Below are positions 44,825 through 55,842 of a stretch of DNA of 64,000 nucleotides, one piece after another. Location: contig CM057233.1 in the NCBI GenBank assembly GCA_029891385.1, positions 27,081,352 to 27,145,351 on the forward strand. The letters are read 5' to 3'. Under the pieces are notes generated by a model. It ran no database searches. It saw nothing but the letters and a program-made list of their open reading frames with translations, and was not told the origin of the DNA. Both the position numbers and the translations under genes were made by a program. This stretch comes from Erythroxylum novogranatense. Taxonomy: Eukaryota; Streptophyta; Magnoliopsida; Malpighiales; Erythroxylaceae. Positions within the stretch are counted from its first letter, which is position 1. Every line of letters begins with the position of its first letter.

Positions 44825-47800
44825 CAGTAGTACGTAATGTATCTGGGCACAGTCTGAAACATAGGGTGTATGTATTTAAGTCATGTCACGGCAGACAGTG
44901 ACAACTGATCCCCAGTGTAGTATATGGGTCGTATGCATAAGTATGTCTCAGTCGTTTTAGCGATTAGAAAAGTGAGAAAAAGGATAATGTGTTAGAATGT
45001 GAGAAAAGGAAGTAATGGATATCACAAAATAGGAAAGAGTGTATGGTTTGATCAGACAGACGAATATGTAGTGTATTGATATTGACGGGTATATTGTGAA
45101 GTACAATATTGGAGTTATATTGGGAATATCCTTGAATATGAGTTAGCTATAAAGATTATAGTTACAAATTAATAGAGGAAAATAGAGATGTGACAATGGT
45201 AAGATTTCCAGTGTAGAAGGTAAATGACAATAAAGTGTATCTATGATATAGAAAAGTTACAATTGGGATTGATTACCGTTATGAGAGTTATAAATAAGGA
45301 TTGGTGATTTGGAGTCAAATTATATATTAAGTGCAAAATCAAGAATGATTTCATATCTATGATATTGATTTGAGTATGGAAATATATGGGTCTAATGCAA
45401 AAATGAAAAGATTGAAAAGAAAGACAATGAACTTGGTAGATGAAAAAGTTGTTCGGGTTTAATTGATCTACCTAAGTAAATGCACACTGATTATGGGAGC
45501 CTATGGTAAGTGAAAATGTTACCTGTAATTAATGAGTTAATAGCTACTTGCTAGCAGAATTAGATGTAAAAAAATCCCTTTATGAGTTAGAAGAAGAAAT
45601 GAAAGTGCTTATAATGATTAGTTGTGAATGAATTGAGATTGTATATGATCCTCCTGGCGAGGACGGGTGTAAATGGGAAGATTGTTGAGTTCAGATTATA
45701 TGATCCTTTGTAAGTGTATATGTGATAGTGGGATTACCATCATGGGTGAACTGAGCAAGCATAAATGAATAATTTACATGAATATGATATAGGAGGTAAT
45801 CGGTGACCTATTACGTAAGCTCCGATTATAATGCCGGTAGCTCAAGTTCAAAATGAGTGAGAGTAAGGCAGGAGAATGCTCAAAATGATCAATTGCGAAA
45901 GAAGTGAGAGAGTTAAAGATGTTAGCATCGGTAATGAGCTTGCGAGAATAAAATGAGGGATATGAATATAGTAAGGTCCCCATGATTAAGAATTGGTACC
46001 AAAAAGAAAATGGTTATCGAGAATTAAATGTAATTACGGTATTCTTAGCAGTATGATCTATTAACGGGCAAATTGATGGGATTATAGAGATATATATTGT
46101 TAGATAGAATGTGATGATTATGGTGATGTATGGCAAGATAGTAGAGGAAAGAAATTGTTTAAGTGCCTTTGGAGATTGAGCTTCATGAAATATTAAGAGG
46201 CACTAATATATATGAGATGGAAAATAGTTGATTGATAAAGTTTTATGACTCAATCGTAAGAGATAAAATATACTCTTGAAAAAGTGTACACGTTAATGAG
46301 ATGACTTTGATTATGTAAGAGAAATCGCATATTAAGGAAATATTAATTGCGAATTTGAGGGATTAAAAGTTCGGGTATACTTTGTGTAATTATGTTCTGA
46401 AAGTACGAGATCGATATAATGATTGTTTAGTCAAGTCAGTGAGTGATTTATTGTGAATAAATTGAGCTATGTGAAGAAATGAAGGACCTTGTGGCAGAAT
46501 ATGTTATGAGGAGAAAATTATAAGGAAATTGTTCCTCATTGGAGACGTTTGATCATGAAAAGGAACATGTCTCAATTGTGTTTGGAGTGGATAATGGATA
46601 TAAACATAAGAGGATATAAGCATAAGAAATGGATAAATTGGGATAGTTGAGGAAATTGGTCGTTATACAAGTCTCATAAGAGTGAATCTTAACCTAATTG
46701 AATGAAGAATGGATGGATTAGTATGCGAACATGGGATATTGGGAGAATTAATCAAGATATAGGTTTTGATAAAATGTGGAAGTTCAAAAGATATGGGTAT
46801 GTGGAATTGGGAATTTATTAGAACTAACGGAATGCTAGATGCATATAGAAATTGTCAAAGATTTTCTAGTTTTAGTAAATTAACAAGAATATTTGAGGCA
46901 AACGTGTGAATATTATGGTGATGATCATAAAGGAGACATTAAAAAATTACTATATTCTTGAAGTGTCCCAGTAAAGGGTATGATGTGATCTATTGAAATT
47001 GTATAAAGTGATTTTATGTACCTTGGGGTAAATATACTTCCATGGGCGGTATCATGATGGATGATTTGCAATTTGTTATACTGAGTGTGGCCTAAAGGCT
47101 TGGAGACATTAATCGTACAGATATCGTTGGGAGATGTCTATGAATATGCAAATTGATAACGATTGAATTAGTTTATGCATTTAAATGATTTGAAAAGGAT
47201 TCAACGGCTGATTAATTTAAACTAAGCCAATGGCGCAATTTAAGAGATTGAACAAAGAAAAAAAAATAAATTCAATTGCAGAAGATCAAAATTTGGGTAA
47301 GAAGGTTATCAAATCTAGTGTATTATTGAGTGTTATAGTCGAACTGACAAAATGGGGAAAAAGAAAGTATTATTAGCTATGAGAAGTTCAAAGTTGGTAT
47401 GCATCAAAGCGGATTGGCAAAACCTGAAGTGAGGATGTAGAAATTGTAAACTGTATTGAGGAACGGGAATTAACTCCAATTGTGAGGAAAGTGATAGGTA
47501 TAGTTCGGATTAAGAGATATGGGTGATACTTATTACGGGAACTGTTAGTGAAAATGTAAGGAATGATCGAAGCTTTATGTACTAGCAAGTGTGTATTGAT
47601 AGAGTAATTGAAAGGTTAGACTGGGAAATCAAATGATTATCAGTAAATGGTTTGAGAAAGCATATGAAACAATCGAAGCGTTATGTTCTAGTAAAAGTAT
47701 TGTGGAAAAGCAATTGCTGGTATAATCTGTTAAATTGAACGATGACGTGTGTGATTAATCAACAGGCTTGACTCCTGAAGACAAATGTGAAATTGATAAT

Positions 47801-48493
47801 TTTGGACTTCATTGGGATATGAGATTGATATATAGTGCAAAGGGATTATGGCATGACAATCATTATATTGGTGTCACCATTCGAAAAGCGTATAAGGGGT
47901 CTTATTGCCAAAAAGGAGTCGTTATCCCTATATTATGTGATCAAGATAATAAAGTGATAGGTTAAGTAATTTAAGATGGTGACAATAAGTCGAATTGATT
48001 CACTGAGGTTCTAAATCTCATGAGATTTGTGGTTTGATAATAACGAAATCCGATATGTAATAAATGAAATATTTTGAAAGATATGGCCTCGGTCAAAAGG
48101 TACTTAGATGTGAAATCAAGGTGTAGTTAAGGGAAATTGAATTCGTGATAAGGGGCCTCTATGTGATTGTGGTATGAATCGAATTATGGATTGGTAAGTT
48201 AGGCTAAAACTTAAAAGATGGTTCGGATTCACAAAGTGTTTCATAGATTCGATATTTATGTTATTGATAGTGATGATATTGAAAAGTGACACGTTGCGCA
48301 TAATCATGAGAAAGCAGTAAAATAATGGAAAGCTTGAGAAAGGGAAATAGAGTCATTGATTGTTTTGATCTCCGTTCATTGACCGAATGTGGTCGTGTAG
48401 CGAAATCAGTGGGAAACAGAGTGTATTAATCGAAAAGAATCCCCTGCCTTCCTGATCAACCGTTTATGAAATTTTGCGGACGAAATTTTTATT
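44825..48493 (+). other. Internal region of element G, no recognisable genes
   Basis: About 3.7 kb of A/G-rich sequence with stops in all frames. The longest open stretch with an unbiased look (47768-47965, 65 codons) has no family feature. I searched by eye for zinc knuckle, DSG, FIDD, DHKSL, integrase and chromodomain motifs and saw only isolated fragments such as a VAEYV-like word near 46495, which could be chance or a very worn pol. A chromovirus-like 3' tail (TTTTGCGGACGAAATTTTT) precedes the polypurine tract. Confidence 0.75.
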
Positions 48494-48506
48494 AGGAGGG
48501 GAGAAT
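48494..48506 (+). promoter_or_regulatory. Polypurine tract of element G
   Basis: AGGAGGGGAGAAT, identical to that of element A, directly before the 3' LTR. Confidence 0.9.
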
Positions 48507-51500
48507 TGTAACATCCCATCTCCTATGGGAAGGATATTTTGGTAAATTGGGACGGGCTAGGAATATTAAATTATAGCTCGGCATGCGCATCTGATTTATA
48601 GCCTCTATGGTGATGGGTTGTTGCACTTACACATGGTAAACATGCATTCATGACATTTTCCGGCTTAGGTTTCAAATTGAGACCTTTTGTGAAATTTATG
48701 GGATAATCGTAATTGGAAAATTATTTTGAGTGCGTCATAAATTGTTTTCCATTTTTAGGGATTTATGGAAATTTTTCTGGAATTTTTTGGGGTTCTTGCC
48801 CGGATCGGAAAATTCCAACTGCCTGACTGAGTGAGCTGTTTTTGTATTGAAAAGGGTTGCCTAATGGCATGAGATTAGTGAATAAATAATTGTGGGAATT
48901 ATGTTAGTGCCATGTTTAGAGCTTAAGTGGGATTAGTGCTTAATTAATTGGGATTAGCTCATTTTTGTCTTTTCTACATTTAAAATGCCAAGTGTCTCTT
49001 TGTTATTAAGGAGTGTTGTCTTCTATTATCAATACCTACGACCCTCTTCCTACTTGAAGTCAATAGATAAGTTTTAAAAGATCAATTATTGGGTTTCTTG
49101 CTCATCATCATCCGAAATCCACCTTGCTTCTTCTCCTCTCCATCGATTTTCCTCCTTTAAAATAGATTCTTCTTCCAAACTCAAGCTTTCTTTCATGCAA
49201 CCAAGTTGAAGCCTTGAGGTGATGATCATATGCATGTGTGGTGGTGATAATCGTGAGTTTTGTGAGAGGTAAGGAATTGAGTAAAGCTTGGAAGATTGAA
49301 GTAGAAGTGGTGTGAACTTGGAGATTAGAGAATTTATAGCTTGAACTTGATTTGCTTTCCTTCTTTTAGTAATTAGAAGCATGCATGGGAATCCTTTGAG
49401 CATTTATTTGATCATTATAAGGGTAGGTTTAAATGGGTTTAAATATATGCTTGTGCATGGATGAATGATTGAATAAGGTTTCCATTGATTTGGCTTGGTT
49501 TTGGATTGTTTTGCAAGGTTAGATGTATAGGAAAGTAATGAAAATGATTGTGTGAGTGCTGCCAAATTTTGTGTTAGTATACAAATAATTGTTGTGTTGA
49601 GTTTGTGGCTGAATTGGAGGTGTAAGTGAATGTTTATTAATGTAGGTAAAGTGATAGAATGGAAGAGGATGAGGTATAGATGAAATCTGGAAAATTGGTG
49701 TTTAACCTATTGAAATGTTTTGATCATAATTAATTGTGTAGGTGTGCAAATGAGGTGAGGTTTGTGCCCACTGAAACTTTGGGATGTTGGCTTCAAATTT
49801 GTGTGAAATAGGTGTTGTCAAATTGTAATGTTAGGAAGGTGAATGTTTGCATGGAAAGTTTCTGGTTGTAGGGTCTGTGAACAGTACCTGCATATATGAC
49901 CTGATTATTTTGCTGATTTTTCTAAATTAATTGAGATGGAATTTGGGAAAATGGTCTTCATGGAAGTTGTAGCATATTGAGTTAGCTTTCCATTGCCACT
50001 GATCTTGCTAATTTTCGAGTTGTATATTGGGAGATATGACCTGATTTCTATTGACTGGTTTTGAGCATTTTGATGAAACCTAGCCTAAGTATTGAGTTTG
50101 TGAGCTTGCGGATTGGAAGAAATTTTAGCAAATTATGTGAACTGAATTGGTGTGAGTGATCTTCTGCAAAGTTGCAGAGGAAGAAAGTATCTTGAAAATG
50201 ATATATGACATGTAATTTTTAGAGGTCAAATTTGGGAGTTATGATTTTTTAAATATTGAACCTACATTAGGTTATGAACTGCTGATCATGGCAGTAACTT
50301 GCATGACAGTTTTGAAATTGTTAGAAATTGAATTGGATTTTGAGTTCTTCATGAAAATTGAAGTTTGAGATCTTATCTTTTCAGGGATATAAGGTAGTGA
50401 ATTTTGTGACATTTGTGCTAAGAGTTATGCTGATTAGGAAATTACTGACCAGATTGGTTAATTTCTGTATACAGATTCTTTGTCAAATTGTTTGACCTAG
50501 TTGGTTATGGAATTTGATTTTGGGTTGTTCATGAAAGTTGTAGATGACATTGTGAAACTATTGAGCATATTTATGTGGTAATTTTTGGCTGAAAAATCAG
50601 AGAGTTATGGAATTTGCAATGTACTGTTCTGTTTTAATGGGATTTGAGTAGGCAGTAGCTTTGAAGGGATTTTTGACACCCTTAGGGGTGAGATTGATTT
50701 TTATGGTATTCTTGAGAATTGTAGAGGGTTTCTTTATCTTTCCAACAAGGTATAATTTGTATTTTTCTGAATTGTGTGCTGAGAATTATGAGTGTTGGAA
50801 GTTGGATTGGGAAATCAGGAAAAAAAAAAAAGAGGAAAATGGGAAGTGGAATTGCGCCCGGTCACTAGGGCGACGCCTCGCCCTAGTGACGAGGCTGGAT
50901 CAGCCGGAATCACTAGGGCGACGCCTCACCCTAGTGACGAGGCCATCTGATTTTTTTTATTATTTATTATTATTTGATTATTTGGTATTTGGTGTTTCTT
51001 TTGTCAATTTCTTTTCCGTCAGAGCGTCAGATTGATTTGATTCTTGAGGCATCGGATTAGTGAAATATTAATTTCATTTTTGAGAAATTGGGAATTTTGG
51101 ACGGAAATTGGCGTGGCCGGGTAATTGTTCTATAGTCCTTTGTTTTATTTATTTTTGGACCGATCGAGATCCGAATTGAGTGCTGTCAGTGGCTATAGTT
51201 TTCTAATTTTTGATGGAATTTTTATGATTGGAAAAATTTAGATTTAGGGCCGGAAATCTCATGAACATGCATTATACACTTACATGTGCATTATATTAGT
51301 TCGGATTGGATAATTAGTGATCGGATTTCTCTCTCATTTTGTTATAGAGGCACATTTGGGCGTCGATCTACCGGCGTTACTAAAACTTCCAGATGTTAGC
51401 TCGAAAGTGCAAAGTGAGTAACCTAGTTGGTTCCTCAACCTTTATGTGTTTAAGATTTTGCAATTATGCCATGTGGAGATAATGGAGGGTTTATGTGTGT

Positions 51501-52459
51501 TTGATTACGATTGATTTCGGACCATGGGTATCGAAATATTTGGAATGAGATAACGAAGTGCTACTTGTGTGTAGCTTGTTTGTGAATGTTACATTGGAGA
51601 TCTCGGACCAGAGGTCGAGGAAATGGAAAATTGATATTGAAGTGTTAATTGTGCATTTGATACATTGGATGGGATTGTCAATATGATATAGTAGGATGAA
51701 ATAAATTGGAAATGTAGATAATTGAAATACGGACCAAGCGTTCAAGAAGCGGCAAATAAGCGTTGACATGTAAATGGAAATTGGAATAGGTACATTGCAT
51801 GCATAAACATAAAAGTATGATCGAGATAAAAGGCGGTTGTGACCGAGCGACCACCATATCGGGCATATCACGCCTAACGTATATGAGAGCTTTCATTTCA
51901 GCGCACGAGACCTCAGTCCAACGTATTGAGCCTCGGGCTCAATGTATTAGGCTTCAAGCCCAATGTTTGAAACCACCGGCTCAACGCAATGTGCCGAATT
52001 CTTGGGACGATTTGCCAGCGCAGTCACAACAACGTAATGAAAATGGAAAGGGTCTCATGTGCATTGCATATATGGTATGATTGAATTTGGATTGTATGAA
52101 AGGTGATATGCCTTACATTTGTGAAATGTAATGGTATGTATTATTTGAGATTACATTTGTGAATCATGATCGTATGTGATATTTGGTAAGCTGATTGAAC
52201 ATGCATGAATTGAGTGAACCATCGATGATGGTTTCTCACTGAGTTCGCAAAACTTACCCAAAATTTGCATCTATTTTTCAGGACTTAGAAGAATACCCCG
52301 TTAGGCAACGGGCTTAAGACATCTGTTGGTTGAGTATGTGTTAAAAAAAAGTTATACTGAGTTTTCTACTGAGTTATGTAGCACGCCACCCTCGCGAGGC
52401 ACGGACCTAGATATCACCGTCGATGTCGGGTTCAGGTCTTGCGGGAGTGGGGTGTTACA
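48507..52459 (+). repeat. 3' LTR of element G
   Basis: Closely similar to the 5' LTR. It is shorter mainly through loss of one 48-bp hairpin unit and a shortened segment before the last hairpins: the roughly 170 bp between the AACGGG stem and the final TTGAGTATGTGTTAAAAA stretch are missing here. Confidence 0.92.
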
Positions 52460-52464
52460 TCTTT

Positions 52465-54267
52465 GCCTTGAAAATCTAGAGGCATTATCTGTATGGAGTG
52501 CAAACCAGGATCTTTATAGATCACAAGAGTCTCAAACACTTTTTGAGTCAGAAGGAGTTGAATTTGAGACAGAGGAGATGGATTGAGCTGCTCAAAGATT
52601 ATGACCTGTTGATTGAGTATCATCCAGGTAAGGCCAATGTGGTTGCAGATGCCTTGAGTAGGAAGTCTTCCATAGAATATGTGTAGACAGTCTATCTACC
52701 GCTATTGGAAGAGATGGCTAAGCTCAGAATCAGTCTTAAGCAGAAGGAGTCTGATTGCATGGTTGCCACTTTTCGGGTGAGGCCAATTCTCAGAGAAAAA
52801 GTGAGAGAGTTGCAGGTTTAGGATCCAGAATTGAGTAAGCTGCGGGAAGAGATGAAGAGGGGTAAAGAGTCCGATATGGTGCTGAGTGAAGATGGACTCC
52901 TGACAGTCAGGAATAGGCTCTGTATTCCTGACGTCAAGGAGGTAAAAGATGAGATTCTGGATGAGGCGTACAACGCGCCTTATGCTATGCACCCAGGTAG
53001 CACCAGGATGTACAGGGATCTCAAGGAACAATTCTAGTGGAGAGTTATGAAGAAAAATGTGGCCGAGTATGTGAGTAAGTGTCTGGTGTGTCAGCAAGTT
53101 AAGGCTGAGCATCAGGCACCTTCAGGCTAATTAAGGCCATTATCCATTCCTGAGTGGAAATGGCAGAGAGTCACTATGGATTTTCTGATGGGTTTGCCCA
53201 GAACCAGTAGGAGGCATGATGTCATATGGGTGATTGTAGATAGATTGACAAAATCAGCCTATTTTCTGGCAATTAGACAGACAGATCCTCTGCATGTGCT
53301 AGCTAAGAAGTATATTGAAGAGGTTGTGAGATTGCATGGGATCCCGGATTTGATTGTGTCTGATAGGGATCCTAGTTTTACCTCGAGATTTTGGAGCAGT
53401 TTGTAGGAAGCTTTGGGTACTAAGTTGAGTTTCAGCACTGCTTTCCATCCTCAGACCAATGGTCAATCTGAGAGGACCATTCGGACCCTTGAGGGAATGC
53501 TCAGGGCATGTGTGATGGATTTTATAGGAGCATGGGATGAGCACTTGCCCTTGATCGAATTTGCTTATAATAATTCGTATCATTCGAGCATTCAGATGGC
53601 TCCTTATTAGGCTCTGTATGGGAAGAGATGTAGGACTCTGGTGTGTTGGGATGAAGAGGGAGACAGGAAACTTTTGGGCCCAGAGTTGATTCAGATGACC
53701 GTTGATAAGGTCAACTTGATAAAACACAGGCTGAAAGCAGCTCAGCACAGGATGAAAAGTTATGAAGATGCTCACAGAAAAGAGATGGCGTATGAGGTTG
53801 GCGAAAAGGTGTTTCTGAAGACTTCTCCTTGGAAAGGGATTATGAGATTTGGAAAGAAGGGTAAGCTGAGTCCGAGGTATGTGGGACCTTATGAGATTTT
53901 GGAGAGGATTGGTCCGTTGGCATACAAGTTAGCATTGCCTGCTGAGCTATCACAGATTCATGATGTGTTTCATGTTTCTATATTGAGGAGATATCGATCA
54001 GATCCTTCTCATGTCATTCAAGCTGATGAAGTTCAGTTGAGTGATGACTTGAGATATGAGGAACTTCCAGTGTAGATTTTAGATACAAAAGAAAAGGTTC
54101 TTAGGAACAAGACAGTGCAGCTAGTCAAGGTCTTGTGGAGGAACCATTCAGTGGAAGATGCCACGTGGGAGCCATTGGAAACTATGAAGGCGAAGTATCC
54201 TCATCTCTTCAGTGATTCAGGTAAGAATTTTGAGGATGAAATTCTTTTAAGGGGGGAGAAATGTTAG
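52465..54267 (+). pseudogene. pol: RNase H, integrase and chromodomain of element H
   Basis: Resumes the H frame exactly at 52465 after element G. RNase H finishes with HYLYG and [11 protein letters not shown]. Integrase has its zinc site (AMHPGSTRMYRDLK ... CLVCQQVKAEHQ), a core with Asp in TMDFLMGLP, Asp in VSDRDPSF and Glu in the [14 protein letters not shown] region, and a C-terminal FGKKGKLSPRYVGPYEI segment. A chromodomain follows (VLWRNHSVEDATWE). In-frame stops occur at 52477, 52684, 52819, 53035, 53128, 53404, 53608 and 54073; there is no frameshift. The terminal TAG at 54265-54267 lies inside the 3' LTR, so the polypurine tract is part of the frame. Confidence 0.93.
54249..54261 (+). 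promoter_or_regulatory. Polypurine tract of element H
   Basis: AAGGGGGGAGAAA before TGTTAGGCCCC; translated as the last residues of the H frame. Confidence 0.9.
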
Positions 54268-55842
54268 GCCCCAATTCGCATTAAGCATATTTTATTTATT
54301 TTGAGGTTTAGATTGATAATTTCTTTTAGTTAGAATAATTTGGGATTTTTAGTACTTAGTTAATGGAAATTTATTAGAGGTATCTAGTTAAAATTAAATT
54401 TTTAATAAGTTGTTAGAATTAAAAAGGAATAAGATGGTGTAGAGGTAATTTGGGAAGTTTGCTAATATTTTTAAGGCTTAAGGCTTATGAGATGGGCTTT
54501 TAGTCCTTTTAAATGATATTAAATGAGGAAGAAAGGAAATAAATGAGGATGTAGCCGTATAACATGAAGGAAGAGCCACGAAATTGCAAGGAAAGATTAG
54601 TAACTTAACAAAACTACGTAGTTTTAGTGTAGGTTTTATAAGTTAGAACTAATTCCCTAAGGCTTTTAATAAGAAAGCTTACGAGACTACAAGGAATAAG
54701 AGAGGGAGAGTGATCTTCGACCAAGGGAAGAAGAAGAAGAAGAAGAATAAGAAGAGGGAAAAAGCTAGGGCTTTGTTGATTATTTTGCTTGAGAAAGGAG
54801 ATTTAAGAAGTTCTTTAAGAAGGATAAGGTTAGAGGAAGGTTAAATCCTCCATTTAAGGCAACATCAAATTTCGTGGGTTATCTTCTAAGGTAAGAGAAT
54901 TTCAAAATTCTTGGATATTTTAGGTAGTTTTTGGTTTAAATAGTTTAGGAAAGTCATGGGTAAGGTTATATAGGTTTAAATTCTTGACTTCCTATCCTTA
55001 GAATTTCCAATTTTAGTATCCTATGTTAAATTGGGATTATTGTGCTTGATAAAGGTGAAGGAAGGCAATTGGAGGTAGAAGAAAGGCAAATTGACCAATC
55101 CTAGACCTAAAGGAATTAAGGTGGGTGATTTCTTAATAATTGAGTTAATAGGCTTATTAAAGTGGTTATAATAAATGCTAATTATGATTTCCAATGACTT
55201 AAGAATTTTATATTAATTGTTCTTTGTGAAGATTACAATTTGCATGAAGTGTCTTTTGTATGTAAGTTTATGTTGGAAGTGTTTGAAAAATGATTTGTTA
55301 AGTGAAAAAGATTCGGATATGTGATTTCGACGATTATGTGAAAATCAAGTGAAAGTGAATTTTTGTAAGAGCCATTTGTGGCTAATGTGTATGAATTGTG
55401 TAAATTATGTGATATGCATGTTTTCTTTGGGTTTGTGGTGGTCCCATAAGAGTCAGGTGCACCTGTCTAACCATAGGCTTCTTCCGCGTGCCCGCTAGTG
55501 GCATTGGAGGTCCTCACGGACTCCCATAAGTTCACGGCTACACAGGAACGCTTCGCGGGAATGTGTAGTACGTTCCATTTCGGATCCACCCGAACCACTT
55601 TTCTGTGATTATGTGATAGGTTGATTTATAACTTGTTTGATGTGATGAATTTTTATAAAGAGTTTTGAGAAATTGAAAATGTTGTTATCAATGTGATATT
55701 GATTTTGGAAAGGAATGATTATATAATGTTTTAGCTTATTTCCTGATTAATAAGTTGTTACCCACTGAGCCGTCGAGCTCACCCCCCATTTCCTTCCACA
55801 GATGATGAGCGAGAAACCGAGACACCGCGGCGGGATTGAGGC
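54262..55842 (+). repeat. 3' LTR of element H, cut by element I
   Basis: It starts TGTTAGGCCCC. It contains a perfect 16-bp palindrome AAAACTACGTAGTTTT (54610-54625), a CAGGTGCACCTG palindrome (55454-55465), the CCGCTAGTGGCAT block (about 55491), CTACACA...TGTGTAG (55538-55568), and TGAGC-6nt-GCTCA with CCCCCC and pyrimidines (55766-55800). The remainder should lie after element I, beyond the window. Confidence 0.85.

Larger units (their letters stand above)
40624..52459 (+). mobile_element. Element G: large non-coding LTR retrotransposon (LARD-like)
   Basis: The perfect duplication tcttt (40619-40623 and 52460-52464) bounds LTRs of 4182 and 3953 bp that start TGTAACATCCCATCTCC and end GTGTTACA. 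Between them are a primer site, a 3.7-kb region without recognisable gag or pol, and a polypurine tract. Total length is 11.8 kb. Intact ends and signals with no coding capacity define a large retrotransposon derivative that borrows proteins from an autonomous relative; LTR similarities point to the A-type chromoviruses. It sits inside the RNase H domain of H and is therefore younger than H. Confidence 0.93.
36683..55842 (+). mobile_element. Element H: Ty3/gypsy chromovirus, split by S and G and truncated by I
   Basis: H carries a primer site, gag, protease, RT/RNase H, integrase, chromodomain, polypurine tract and the start of a 3' LTR (54262-55842). Insertions S and G fall inside its coding region and element I inside its 3' LTR. 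The 5' boundary is uncertain: only 85 bp (36683-36767) precede the primer site and they do not resemble the start of the 3' LTR (TGTTGGAAACC against TGTTAGGCCCC), so the 5' LTR is probably truncated. With S and G removed, all coding parts lie in one frame. Confidence 0.88.

Noticed and set aside
45280..45300. IDYR-like word in the G internal region as evidence for RT
   Set aside because: No FIDD box or other RT motif follows in any frame.
46490..46520. VAEYV-like word in the G internal region as evidence for integrase
   Set aside because: Isolated, with no zinc site or catalytic motif around it; could be chance.
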